Source of the DNA: Hominifimenecus microfluidus
GTDB lineage: Bacteria; Bacillota; Clostridia; Lachnospirales; Lachnospiraceae
Assembly: GCA_020687485.1 (NCBI GenBank)
Contig: JAJEQR010000011.1
Location: forward strand, 1-64,000
Direction: 5' to 3'
DNA: 64,000 nt
In this document: piece by piece, positions 58,078-64,000 of the stretch
Position numbering within the stretch: position 1 is the first letter of the stretch
Layout: each line of letters begins with the position of its first letter
The notes under the pieces: generated by a model
Told to the model about the DNA's origin: nothing
The model's input: the letters and a program-made list of their open reading frames with translations, nothing else
Database searches by the model: none
Translations under genes and position numbers: made by a program

Positions 58078-58122
58078 TTATCTCTTGGAGAACTGAGGCG
58101 CACGACGGGCAGCCTTGAGGCC
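58078..58122 (-). repeat. Attachment site in the rpsI 3' end
   Basis: The last codons of rpsI from core TTGAGGCC (58,115-58,122) to the stop correspond to the tail copy at 6,328-6,376. Integration therefore restores a full rpsI; the distal codons here were probably delivered by Element 2. Confidence 0.7.
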
Positions 58123-58467
58123 GTACTTCTTTCTCTCCTTCATACGAGGATCTCTGGTCAGGTAGCCTTCCTTCTTCAGGATCGGGCGGAACTCAGGATC
58201 TACGTTCAGCAGAGCACGGGACAGACCGTGACGGATCGCACCAGCCTGGCCAGTGAAGCCGCCGCCATGAACGTTAACCTTAACATCGAACTTATCGGTA
58301 GTCTCGGTAGCAACCAGGGGCTGACGTACTACGGTCTTCAGAGTCTCCAGACCAAAGTACTCATCGATATCTCTCTTATTGATGGTGATCTTACCGGTAC
58401 CGGGTACCAGGTATACACGGGCAATACTCTTCTTTCTTCTGCCGGTTCCATAAAGCTTGTTAGCCAT
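58078..58467 (-). CDS. rpsI: 30S ribosomal protein S9
   Basis: 129 residues, complete: [21 protein letters not shown] at the N-terminus, [19 protein letters not shown] in the middle and the [17 protein letters not shown]-terminus that reaches the ribosomal P site. It follows rplM by 23 bp in the usual L13-S9 operon. Its 3' end is the integration site of the element to its left, and the C-terminal codons are preserved in amino-acid sequence. Confidence 0.98.
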   Translation of the reverse strand: MANKLYGTGRRKKSIARVYLVPGTGKITINKRDIDEYFGLETLKTVVRQPLVATETTDKFDVKVNVHGGGFTGQAGAIRHGLSRALLNVDPEFRPILKKEGYLTRDPRMKERKKYGLKAARRAPQFSKR

Positions 58468-58490
58468 TCTTTCTTCCTCCTTTCACCCTA

Positions 58491-58919
58491 TTAGAACGTA
58501 AGTGCTTCCGGCTTCTGAGCCTGCTGCTCATGCTCCGGACCTGCATATACGTGAAGCTTCGTGATCATCTGGCGTCCCAGGGGGCCCTTGGGAAGCATGC
58601 CTTTAATTGCAAGCTCGATAACCTTCTCAGGCTTCTTTGCAAGCATCTCACGCAGGGTGGTTTCCTTCATACCGCCAACATAATCGGAATGATGATAGTA
58701 AATCTTCTGATCCAGCTTCTTGCCGGTTACAGCGATCTTTGCTGCGTTTACTACGATCACATAATCACCGGTATCGATATGGGGGGTAAAGGTGGGTTTA
58801 TTCTTTCCTCTCAGAACCTTGGCAACTTCAGATGCCAGACGGCCCAGGGTCTTTCCTTCAGCGTCAACAACATACCATTTTCTCTCGATGTTGGACGGGC
58901 TGGCCATAAAACTCTTCAT
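58491..58919 (-). CDS. rplM: 50S ribosomal protein L13
   Basis: 142 residues, complete, with [38 protein letters not shown] and [19 protein letters not shown]. It binds 23S rRNA early in 50S assembly. It is first gene of the rplM-rpsI operon, with an AAGGAGG site and a long leader, transcribed from the strong promoter at 59,039-59,067. Confidence 0.98.
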   Translation of the reverse strand: MKSFMASPSNIERKWYVVDAEGKTLGRLASEVAKVLRGKNKPTFTPHIDTGDYVIVVNAAKIAVTGKKLDQKIYYHHSDYVGGMKETTLREMLAKKPEKVIELAIKGMLPKGPLGRQMITKLHVYAGPEHEQQAQKPEALTF

Positions 58920-59032
58920 GGGGTAAGCCTCCTTATAAAATCTATTGCAAGTATATTTTTTCTGTCTCGCAGCATCTTGTGTTCCCGCCTCTCCGGGGCA
59001 TTGGACAGGGCAGAACTCACCTGACGTCGCAC
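58920..59032 (-). promoter_or_regulatory. Leader of the rplM-rpsI operon
   Basis: About 110 nt of untranslated leader, with GC-rich pairing near the 5' end (CCCCGGAGAGGCGGG) and an AT-rich stretch before the ribosome-binding site. Firmicute L13 mRNAs often carry an autoregulatory L13-leader structure; whether this one fits that family needs a covariance search. Confidence 0.45.
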
Positions 59033-59038
59033 TGATAA

Positions 59039-59067
59039 ATTATATTACACTCTTTGGGGTGTGTCAA
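59039..59067 (-). promoter_or_regulatory. Sigma-A-type promoter of rplM-rpsI
   Basis: Consensus -35 TTGACA (59,067-59,062), 17-bp spacer, consensus -10 TATAAT (59,044-59,039). Both hexamers are perfect. Confidence 0.85.
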
Positions 59068-59155
59068 TAACTTTCGTGTTTTTTTTCCTTTTTTTCCACG
59101 GATTTTTTTAGCTTATCCACAAAAGAGAATTCCTGAGTTCTCGTTGTCCACAGAA

Positions 59156-59191
59156 AAATGCCGGATTCCATTTCTCTGCAATCCGGCATTT
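59156..59191 (-). terminator. Terminator of the GH127 gene
   Basis: Perfect 12-bp arms AAATGCCGGATT and AATCCGGCATTT, with TTTTTC on the minus strand, 14 bp behind the stop at 59,205. Confidence 0.8.
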
Positions 59192-59204
59192 AAAGTCCTA
59201 ATCT

Positions 59205-61442
59205 CTATTTTTTGTGAAAATATACATGGCAGGCCTGAAGATCTGCCTCCGGAAGCGGAACGTAGCGGATACCGTTCGCCTCAAAATGGCTGCTTCCGGT
59301 CTGACGGAACGCATCCAGAGCGGGAAGTGTAATCCACTCCTGCTGATCGGAGAGCGCTGCCAGGATGTGGGAGCCATAGGCAAGGTTCACGAATTTCTCA
59401 TCCGGCGTGGCGAGAACTCTCAGTTCCGGAACGGTTCTTACCTCCAGAGTTTCTTTTCTCTTCAACGGACGAGCGAAGTACAGATATCCGTTCTGAATGG
59501 TAAAATCCTTCGTTTCCTCGCCGTTTACGAGAACCGTAACCTTTCCTTCCGCCCATCCGGGGATGCGGATCGCTGGCGCTTTCGCCATATTCTCTCTTGC
59601 GGTAAGCTTCAGACAGCCCTCTTCTTCTGTCCGGATGGATACCTTCTCTCCGGAGAACAGCTGAGACGCAATCCAGAGGTTCACGTAGAGATATTTTTCG
59701 TCCGCTGCGTAAATATTTCCCTGATAACGTATACGACTCTCCATGCCGGTGCCATGACAGCAGGTATTCTCATCTGTATCATAGAAGCGCTTTCCGCCGG
59801 GACCCAGAGGCATAAAATAGGTCGTACCGCCGTCCTCCGTCTGACTGGCACTTGCCAGGATATGGTTGCTCAGCGTATTCTCGTAGTAATCCATCATCGC
59901 GCCGTCCACAGTATACGGGAAAATCTGCCCGGTGAGGCGGATCATGTTGTAGCTGGCACAACTTTCCGCTGCCTTATCCGTAAGATAATCGCAGGTGGTT
60001 CCTGCACGATGGAACATCTCGGTCTCGCCGACACCGCCAATGCAGTAGGTGTGGCCGCTGGTCACGATATTCCAGAAGTTCGAGCTGATCTTCCAGTCCT
60101 GCTCTCTTCCATTGACAATAAAATCATCCATAGCGCCGATAATCTGCGGGATATGCTGATTGGCGTGCATATCCTCCAGCGTATCGCAGTTCTCCTCCAT
60201 CGGGTAGAACAGCTTCTCATTCAGGAAGAGGCGGGCAGCCTTCAGGTGCTCCGGCTTCTTCGTCAGCGCGTAAATCTTAATCATTATTCCGTACATGCCG
60301 CCGTACTCACCGGCAATGTACATGGACCACATCTTGTTCAGCACACTCTGATCCAGGCGGGAAAGGCGGTCGTATACCCAGTCTGCCATCGGGAAGAGAA
60401 TCTCCCCGGCCAGATGGCAGGACGCCAGTGTCAGACAGTCGTACAAGCCGGACATGATCTTGTCCAGCGTATAGTAGGGCGCCCAGATCTCCGGGTACTT
60501 CGTATACTGCTCCAGAAGGTCGAACTGCTCTTCGGAATAAGCGCTCAGGAAACCGGGACGGTAGCCTTCCTTCCCCTCGAAAGCCTTCTGGCAGATCCGG
60601 AGCTCGCTTACCATGTAGTTGATCTTCTCCAGAATCCTCTCATCGCCGGTCGCCGCGTAGGCCAGAGCCAGTCCGGACAGGTAATGACCGGTCGTATGAC
60701 CCTTCAGCTTGCATTCATCCGCATCCCAGCCGGTCATCGGTTCCGCACCCTGCGTGGAAAGTCCGGCTGCCGTGCGGAAATTATAGAGCATCTGATCGTC
60801 GTCCTGTGCCAGCAGGAACTTCACCATACGCTCCTGCGCCTCGGCGTAAGGAGTTCCTTCCGCCAGACGCACACCGTTCATCGCGATATATTCCAGCTTC
60901 TTCTCCGGTGCGGATGTTTCTCCGGACACTGAATCTTCCCAGAAGATCTCAGCCTCCACCGGAAGCTCTGTACCCTCTACACGGCCCTCAGCACGGGAAT
61001 AAGCCCCGTTCTTCACCAACTCCGACCATTCTGCCGGGCGTGTGGTTCTGCGTCCGTCTGCGCACGTTACAATTGCTACAGAGGGCAGACACACCGGACA
61101 GCCGCAGGCGAGACGTATCTTCACCGGACGTACGCCGGTAATGTCCATCGTCTTCTCCTGCTGAAGTACATTCGCCTCAAAGCGGCGCTGTGCCGTACAG
61201 CCCTGATATTCACCGGTTACAGTAAGAATGACCTTGCGGCTTCCCATTCCGTGCAGGGGACGATGTACCTTTCCGTTCGGCTCGATAAATCTCTCCTCCC
61301 CGGATTCCCAGGTGAAGCGGCATCCCTTCTTTCCCTGCTCCGGAAGGATCAGATCCTCATCCACCGTATTCAGGTTACCGATATAAATAGCCGCAAGTTC
61401 CTCCTGCAGGATTTCCTGCGCGGTATTCTTCTCATTTTCCAT
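59205..61442 (-). CDS. GH127-type beta-L-arabinofuranosidase
   Basis: 745 residues, cytoplasmic (no signal peptide). Glycoside hydrolase family 127 (old DUF1680) with an (alpha/alpha)6 barrel. The zinc/cysteine active-site signature is seen: AAESCASYNM near residue 492 (Glu-x-Cys) and ENTCCHGTGMES near 560 (CysCys), matching Glu338/Cys340 and Cys417-Cys418 of BlHypBA1; TGHYLSGLALAYAATGDE is a conserved barrel helix. It releases L-arabinofuranose from plant glycans. The divergent AraC regulator and direct repeats upstream suggest sugar-inducible expression. Confidence 0.85.
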   Translation of the reverse strand: MENEKNTAQEILQEELAAIYIGNLNTVDEDLILPEQGKKGCRFTWESGEERFIEPNGKVHRPLHGMGSRKVILTVTGEYQGCTAQRRFEANVLQQEKTMDITGVRPVKIRLACGCPVCLPSVAIVTCADGRRTTRPAEWSELVKNGAYSRAEGRVEGTELPVEAEIFWEDSVSGETSAPEKKLEYIAMNGVRLAEGTPYAEAQERMVKFLLAQDDDQMLYNFRTAAGLSTQGAEPMTGWDADECKLKGHTTGHYLSGLALAYAATGDERILEKINYMVSELRICQKAFEGKEGYRPGFLSAYSEEQFDLLEQYTKYPEIWAPYYTLDKIMSGLYDCLTLASCHLAGEILFPMADWVYDRLSRLDQSVLNKMWSMYIAGEYGGMYGIMIKIYALTKKPEHLKAARLFLNEKLFYPMEENCDTLEDMHANQHIPQIIGAMDDFIVNGREQDWKISSNFWNIVTSGHTYCIGGVGETEMFHRAGTTCDYLTDKAAESCASYNMIRLTGQIFPYTVDGAMMDYYENTLSNHILASASQTEDGGTTYFMPLGPGGKRFYDTDENTCCHGTGMESRIRYQGNIYAADEKYLYVNLWIASQLFSGEKVSIRTEEEGCLKLTARENMAKAPAIRIPGWAEGKVTVLVNGEETKDFTIQNGYLYFARPLKRKETLEVRTVPELRVLATPDEKFVNLAYGSHILAALSDQQEWITLPALDAFRQTGSSHFEANGIRYVPLPEADLQACHVYFHKK

Positions 61443-61780
61443 TTCCGAGTTTCTCCTTTCCCTGTGCTTTCACATTCTTCATGTCTGCCTTCGAAATCTT
61501 CTTCCTTTTCCAATCACTGTTTTTCTGACCACTAATCACTGTTTCGTTCATGTTTCTTACTTTATCACATATATGGCACCATTATATGATTTCCCGCGTG
61601 GCTTTGCAATTCCCTAATTCCGCATCTTCCCCTGCAGCGGTTACCTATTCCGACTTTCCTTCCTGCTTTTCCTTGCTTTTTTCTTTCGGTATGGGTACAA
61701 TAGGAGTAACGATTTCAGGCCATATGAGCTGGCCGCAACCGATATGACAAAATACCGTTTCATGATACAGGAGGCCTGCT
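61443..61780. other. Divergent promoter region of GH127 and AraC genes
   Basis: 338 bp without a gene. It carries the direct repeats at 61,512-61,544, an AAAGGAG site before the GH127 start, and AGGAGG before the AraC start at 61,781. I could not find good sigma-A hexamers for GH127, consistent with activator-dependent expression. Confidence 0.5.
61512..61544. promoter_or_regulatory. Direct-repeat AraC-type binding site
   Basis: AATCACTGTTT occurs at 61,512-61,522 and again at 61,534-61,544: perfect 11-bp direct repeats with a 22-bp period (about two helical turns), 70-102 bp upstream of the GH127 start. This is the usual geometry for a two-half-site AraC-family activator. Confidence 0.65.
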
Positions 61781-62857
61781 ATGTCTTCAAACCTGATCCG
61801 GCTCTGCAGAGAGCTTACAGATTCTGATCTGCCGCTGCTTTCTTACGAAGATCCTCTGCGCAGCCGTCTCATCTGCCCGGAATATGATAAGAGCGCACCG
61901 GAGGTAAAAACCTTTCCGCCGGCGGCCGCTCCGCTATTTCTGCTCTGCTGGAACATTTCCTGTGGAATTCTGAACGCGTCCCTGTTCCCGATTAAGAAGG
62001 ATTTTCGCTGCTGCTATTCTTTTACTCCTGGGGAACATACCCAGCCGCATACACATGATTACATCGAACTTGCCTACGTGGTGGATGGCGAGTTCCGTCA
62101 ACTGATCCTCGGACGTGAAATTACTTTTCATTCCGGCGATTTCTGCCTGATTGACCGGAACTGCATCCACTCCGATATTCTGCAGAATGGCGACAGCACT
62201 GTGCTTTTTCTTGGCATCTCCCGTACACTCTTCGACGAGATTATCCAGGAAAAGGGAACGGATCAGAAAATCACCGCATTTCTGCAGTCCGCGCTGCTGA
62301 AGCAGAAAAGCCTGCACCAGTATCTTCACTTTGTCCCGCGAAATACCTCCCTGGAAGTGGAGGAGTGTCTTGCCGCTCTGATTCCGGAACTGAAGAATAA
62401 CGACGCCGCGTCCCGCTATATCTGCAAAGGACTCCTGATCCGGATCTTCCATATTCTCAGCACCGAATATGAAATCTCCCTGTCCCGGGAGAACCGTCAG
62501 GCCATGAATTATCTGCTCTTTACGGAGGTTACCTCCTATATCCGGGAGAATTATGCCTCAATTTCTGTACAGGATCTGGTCGATCGCTTCCATTTTCAGG
62601 AGGATTATTATAACCGGCTGATCAAAAGCCGGACCGGCCTTTCTTATTCCAAATATGTACAGCACATACGGTTGGAAAAAGCCTGCGAACTGCTGCTCTC
62701 GTCCGATGCTTCCATCGACGAGATTTCAGTAGCCGTAGGCTATCATAATAAAGGATTTTTTTATAAGATTTTCTGCGAACGCTTTCAGGCGACTCCGAAT
62801 GAAATTCGTCGGATGCACCTGAAGCAGCCACCGGAAGACACAACTCCGGACAGATAG
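61781..62857 (+). CDS. AraC-family transcriptional regulator
   Basis: 358 residues. A cupin-like sensor domain at about 80-160 (GEHTQPHTHDYIELAYVVDG, FHSGDFCLIDRNCIH) binds an effector, and a C-terminal AraC DNA-binding domain is at about 250-350 (ISVQDLVDRFHFQEDYYNRL; SSDASIDEISVAVGYHNKG; the RFQATPNEIRR recognition end). Divergent from the GH127 gene, so it is probably its activator. Its stop abuts the truA stop, arranged tail to tail. Confidence 0.85.
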   Translation: MSSNLIRLCRELTDSDLPLLSYEDPLRSRLICPEYDKSAPEVKTFPPAAAPLFLLCWNISCGILNASLFPIKKDFRCCYSFTPGEHTQPHTHDYIELAYVVDGEFRQLILGREITFHSGDFCLIDRNCIHSDILQNGDSTVLFLGISRTLFDEIIQEKGTDQKITAFLQSALLKQKSLHQYLHFVPRNTSLEVEECLAALIPELKNNDAASRYICKGLLIRIFHILSTEYEISLSRENRQAMNYLLFTEVTSYIRENYASISVQDLVDRFHFQEDYYNRLIKSRTGLSYSKYVQHIRLEKACELLLSSDASIDEISVAVGYHNKGFFYKIFCERFQATPNEIRRMHLKQPPEDTTPDR

Positions 62858-63718
62858 CTATTCGTCTGCTCCGGTATCCTCTCCATCCGCAGCCTCTCGC
62901 TCCAAAGCACTATACTCCGCAGGGTCGTTCTTCTGGCTGCCGAACTGCAATGTTCGTGCCCGCTGCAGTTCCCAGGGATCCTGCTCCAGGCGGATCACCT
63001 GCAGCGTCAGGCCTTCCGGAGGGACCTTGGGTCCAGCCTTCTGCCGGTCCTTTGCCTCCAGAATCTCCTTCACATGCTCCGGTTTCCAGTATCCGGTTCC
63101 TACACGAATCAGCGTTCCGACAATGATGCGCACCATGTTGTAAAGGAAACCGGTGCCGCTCACGCGAATCCGAATCCGGCAGCCGTCCCGTTCCACCGAC
63201 AGCGCTGTGATCGTGCGCACCGTATTCTCCACCTGGGTTCTGGCCGAGCAGAAGCTCTTGAAATCGTGCTCGCCCACCAGGTATACCGCCGCCTGCTTCA
63301 TCTTATCCACATCCAGCGGCATATAAAAGAAATAGGAGTATAACCGCTCCACCGGATTCGGCAAACGGTTGTTATAGATCACATATTCGTAAGTCTTCTC
63401 GCTGTTGCACTTTCTCGGATGATACCCCAGCGGAACCTCCTCTGATTTCTGCACCACGATATCACCAGGAAGTCCCTGATTCACCGCATAGCAGATTTTC
63501 TCCGCCGGAATCCTCGTCTCTGTGTCAAACACACACAGATTTCCCAGAGCATGCACGCCGGAATCCGTTCGGCTGACGCCAAGCACATGAATCTCTTCCT
63601 TCAACAGATGGCTCAGCGCCTGATTCAGGACTTCCTCTATGGTAATTCCTGTCGGCTGAATCTGCCAGCCGCAGTAGTTGGTGCCGTCATAGGCAACTGT
63701 GAGCATAATTCGTCTCAT
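62858..63718 (-). CDS. truA: tRNA pseudouridine(38-40) synthase
   Basis: 286 residues. Catalytic Asp52 in VSRTDSGVHALGN. Other TruA motifs are present: RIMLTVAYDGTNYCGWQIQ at the N-terminus, FKSFCSARTQVENTVR and GTGFLYNMVRIIVGTLI near the C-terminus. It modifies uridines 38-40 of the tRNA anticodon stem. The C-terminal 30 residues are an acidic extension. In many Clostridia the order is ecfT-truA-rplM-rpsI; here GH127 and AraC intervene. Confidence 0.95.
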   Translation of the reverse strand: MRRIMLTVAYDGTNYCGWQIQPTGITIEEVLNQALSHLLKEEIHVLGVSRTDSGVHALGNLCVFDTETRIPAEKICYAVNQGLPGDIVVQKSEEVPLGYHPRKCNSEKTYEYVIYNNRLPNPVERLYSYFFYMPLDVDKMKQAAVYLVGEHDFKSFCSARTQVENTVRTITALSVERDGCRIRIRVSGTGFLYNMVRIIVGTLIRVGTGYWKPEHVKEILEAKDRQKAGPKVPPEGLTLQVIRLEQDPWELQRARTLQFGSQKNDPAEYSALEREAADGEDTGADE

Positions 63719-63748
63719 ACAATCGATTCCTTTACATTACGTAACGAT

Positions 63749-64000
63749 TCACAAAAGTACCCGGAGAGCAATCAGCACTGCGAGATAGAGAAACAGGATC
63801 GCATAAGCGCGGTAGTCTCTTCCAGCATAAGTAAGGGGGAACATCTTCGTCCTGCCCTTGCCTCCGTGATAGCATCTGGCTTCCATCGCCATCGCCAGAT
63901 CGGTTGCCCGGCGAAACGCCGAGATAAACAGCGGCACTAACAGCGGAATCATGGCTTTGGCCTTCTTTACAATGCCGCCGGTCTCAAAGTCCGCACCGCG
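63749..64000 (-). CDS. ecfT: ECF transporter T component, C-terminal part (runs off the window)
   Basis: 84 residues of the C-terminus of EcfT: the frame stays open to the window edge, with [20 protein letters not shown], the coupling helix [18 protein letters not shown] (Ala-Arg-Gly type motif region) and a last membrane helix. General ECF transporter that serves vitamin S components. Expected upstream are ecfA1 and ecfA2. It reads into truA after a 30-bp gap. Confidence 0.9.
   Translation of the reverse strand, partial: RGADFETGGIVKKAKAMIPLLVPLFISAFRRATDLAMAMEARCYHGGKGRTKMFPLTYAGRDYRAYAILFLYLAVLIALRVLL

Larger units (their letters stand above)
6365..58122. mobile_element. Element 2: complete Tn1549-like integrative conjugative element, about 51.75 kb
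   Basis: It is bounded by the rpsI-tail core TTGAGGCC at 6,365-6,372 and at 58,115-58,122. It contains a recombination module at the left end, a full type IV secretion set (VirB4, VirB6, VirD4, PrgI, CHAP hydrolase), relaxase and MobC, ParA/ParB, a surface adhesin with sortase, and an AT-rich transporter cargo. Nearly all genes read leftward. The backbone gene order resembles the Tn1549/CTn family of Clostridia, but no vancomycin-resistance genes are present. Exact crossover points inside the tail are not resolvable by eye. Confidence 0.85.

Noticed and set aside
6365..58122. Vancomycin-resistance or other antibiotic-resistance genes
   Set aside because: The backbone resembles Tn1549, so I looked for van, tet, erm and aminoglycoside genes and saw none. 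The ABC proteins in the cargo fit metal/heme uptake better than drug export, although drug export cannot be fully excluded.
1..64000. CRISPR arrays, tRNA or rRNA genes
   Set aside because: No regularly spaced repeat-spacer array, no tRNA cloverleaf signature and no rRNA segment were noticed.

Overview
HOST AND LAYOUT. The right edge (58,078-64,000) is chromosome of a Clostridia-type Firmicute, most likely Lachnospiraceae. It holds an ecfT-truA and rplM-rpsI ribosomal/housekeeping neighbourhood with a GH127-type arabinofuranosidase and an AraC regulator lying between truA and rplM. The rest of the window is conjugative DNA stacked at the 3' end of rpsI. Element 2 is complete and about 51.75 kb long (core at 6,365-6,372 to core at 58,115-58,122). 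To its left, beyond a second recoded copy of the rpsI 3' end (6,328-6,376), lies the right end of a second integrative conjugative element, Element 1 (1 to about 6,364), which runs off the window. The two elements therefore sit in tandem at one attachment site. Both right ends have the same architecture: paired arm-type repeats 41 bp apart, an rpsI-type terminator, then an rpsI tail.

ELEMENT 1 (all genes on the minus strand) shows its replication and coupling end: BRO/KilAC antirepressor, small ORF, Rep-like initiator, DnaC-like loader, ParB, two accessory proteins, PcfB, and a VirD4/TraG coupling protein interrupted in codon 242 by what looks like the 5' end of a group II intron (1-114).

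ELEMENT 2 has a Tn1549-like backbone without van genes. From the left it carries two paralogous tyrosine recombinases, a small excisionase-like protein, an orphan MazF with a cysteine-rich tail, a sigma-like factor, an XRE regulator and a KTR protein. An AT-rich cargo block follows (12.2-19.6 kb): DtxR regulator, ECF transporter S, T and A parts, a heterodimeric ABC pair and a TetR regulator, resembling the streptococcal sia heme-uptake operon without its surface receptors. Next come the type IV secretion genes (CHAP hydrolase, sortase B, VirB4, PrgI, VirB6, pilin-like Maff2 protein, VirD4), then PcfB, relaxase, MobC and a hairpin-rich candidate oriT. The remainder is a HipA-type kinase fused to an HTH, a DUF3991/Toprim protein, a 3,253-residue methylase-helicase with tnpV overprinted inside it, a seven-gene overlapping operon of unknown genes, a ten-repeat Cna-B thioester adhesin, and ParB-ParA.

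REGULATION. Five element 2 genes (both integrases, the gene at 36,771, tnpV and the small gene at 57,471) are preceded by the same promoter design: an 11-bp TCGCACMTTTG box whose last TTG starts the -35 hexamer, then 17-18 bp, then a TATANT-like -10. I regard this promoter family, the overprinted tnpV that uses it, and the tandem rpsI integration as the most notable features.
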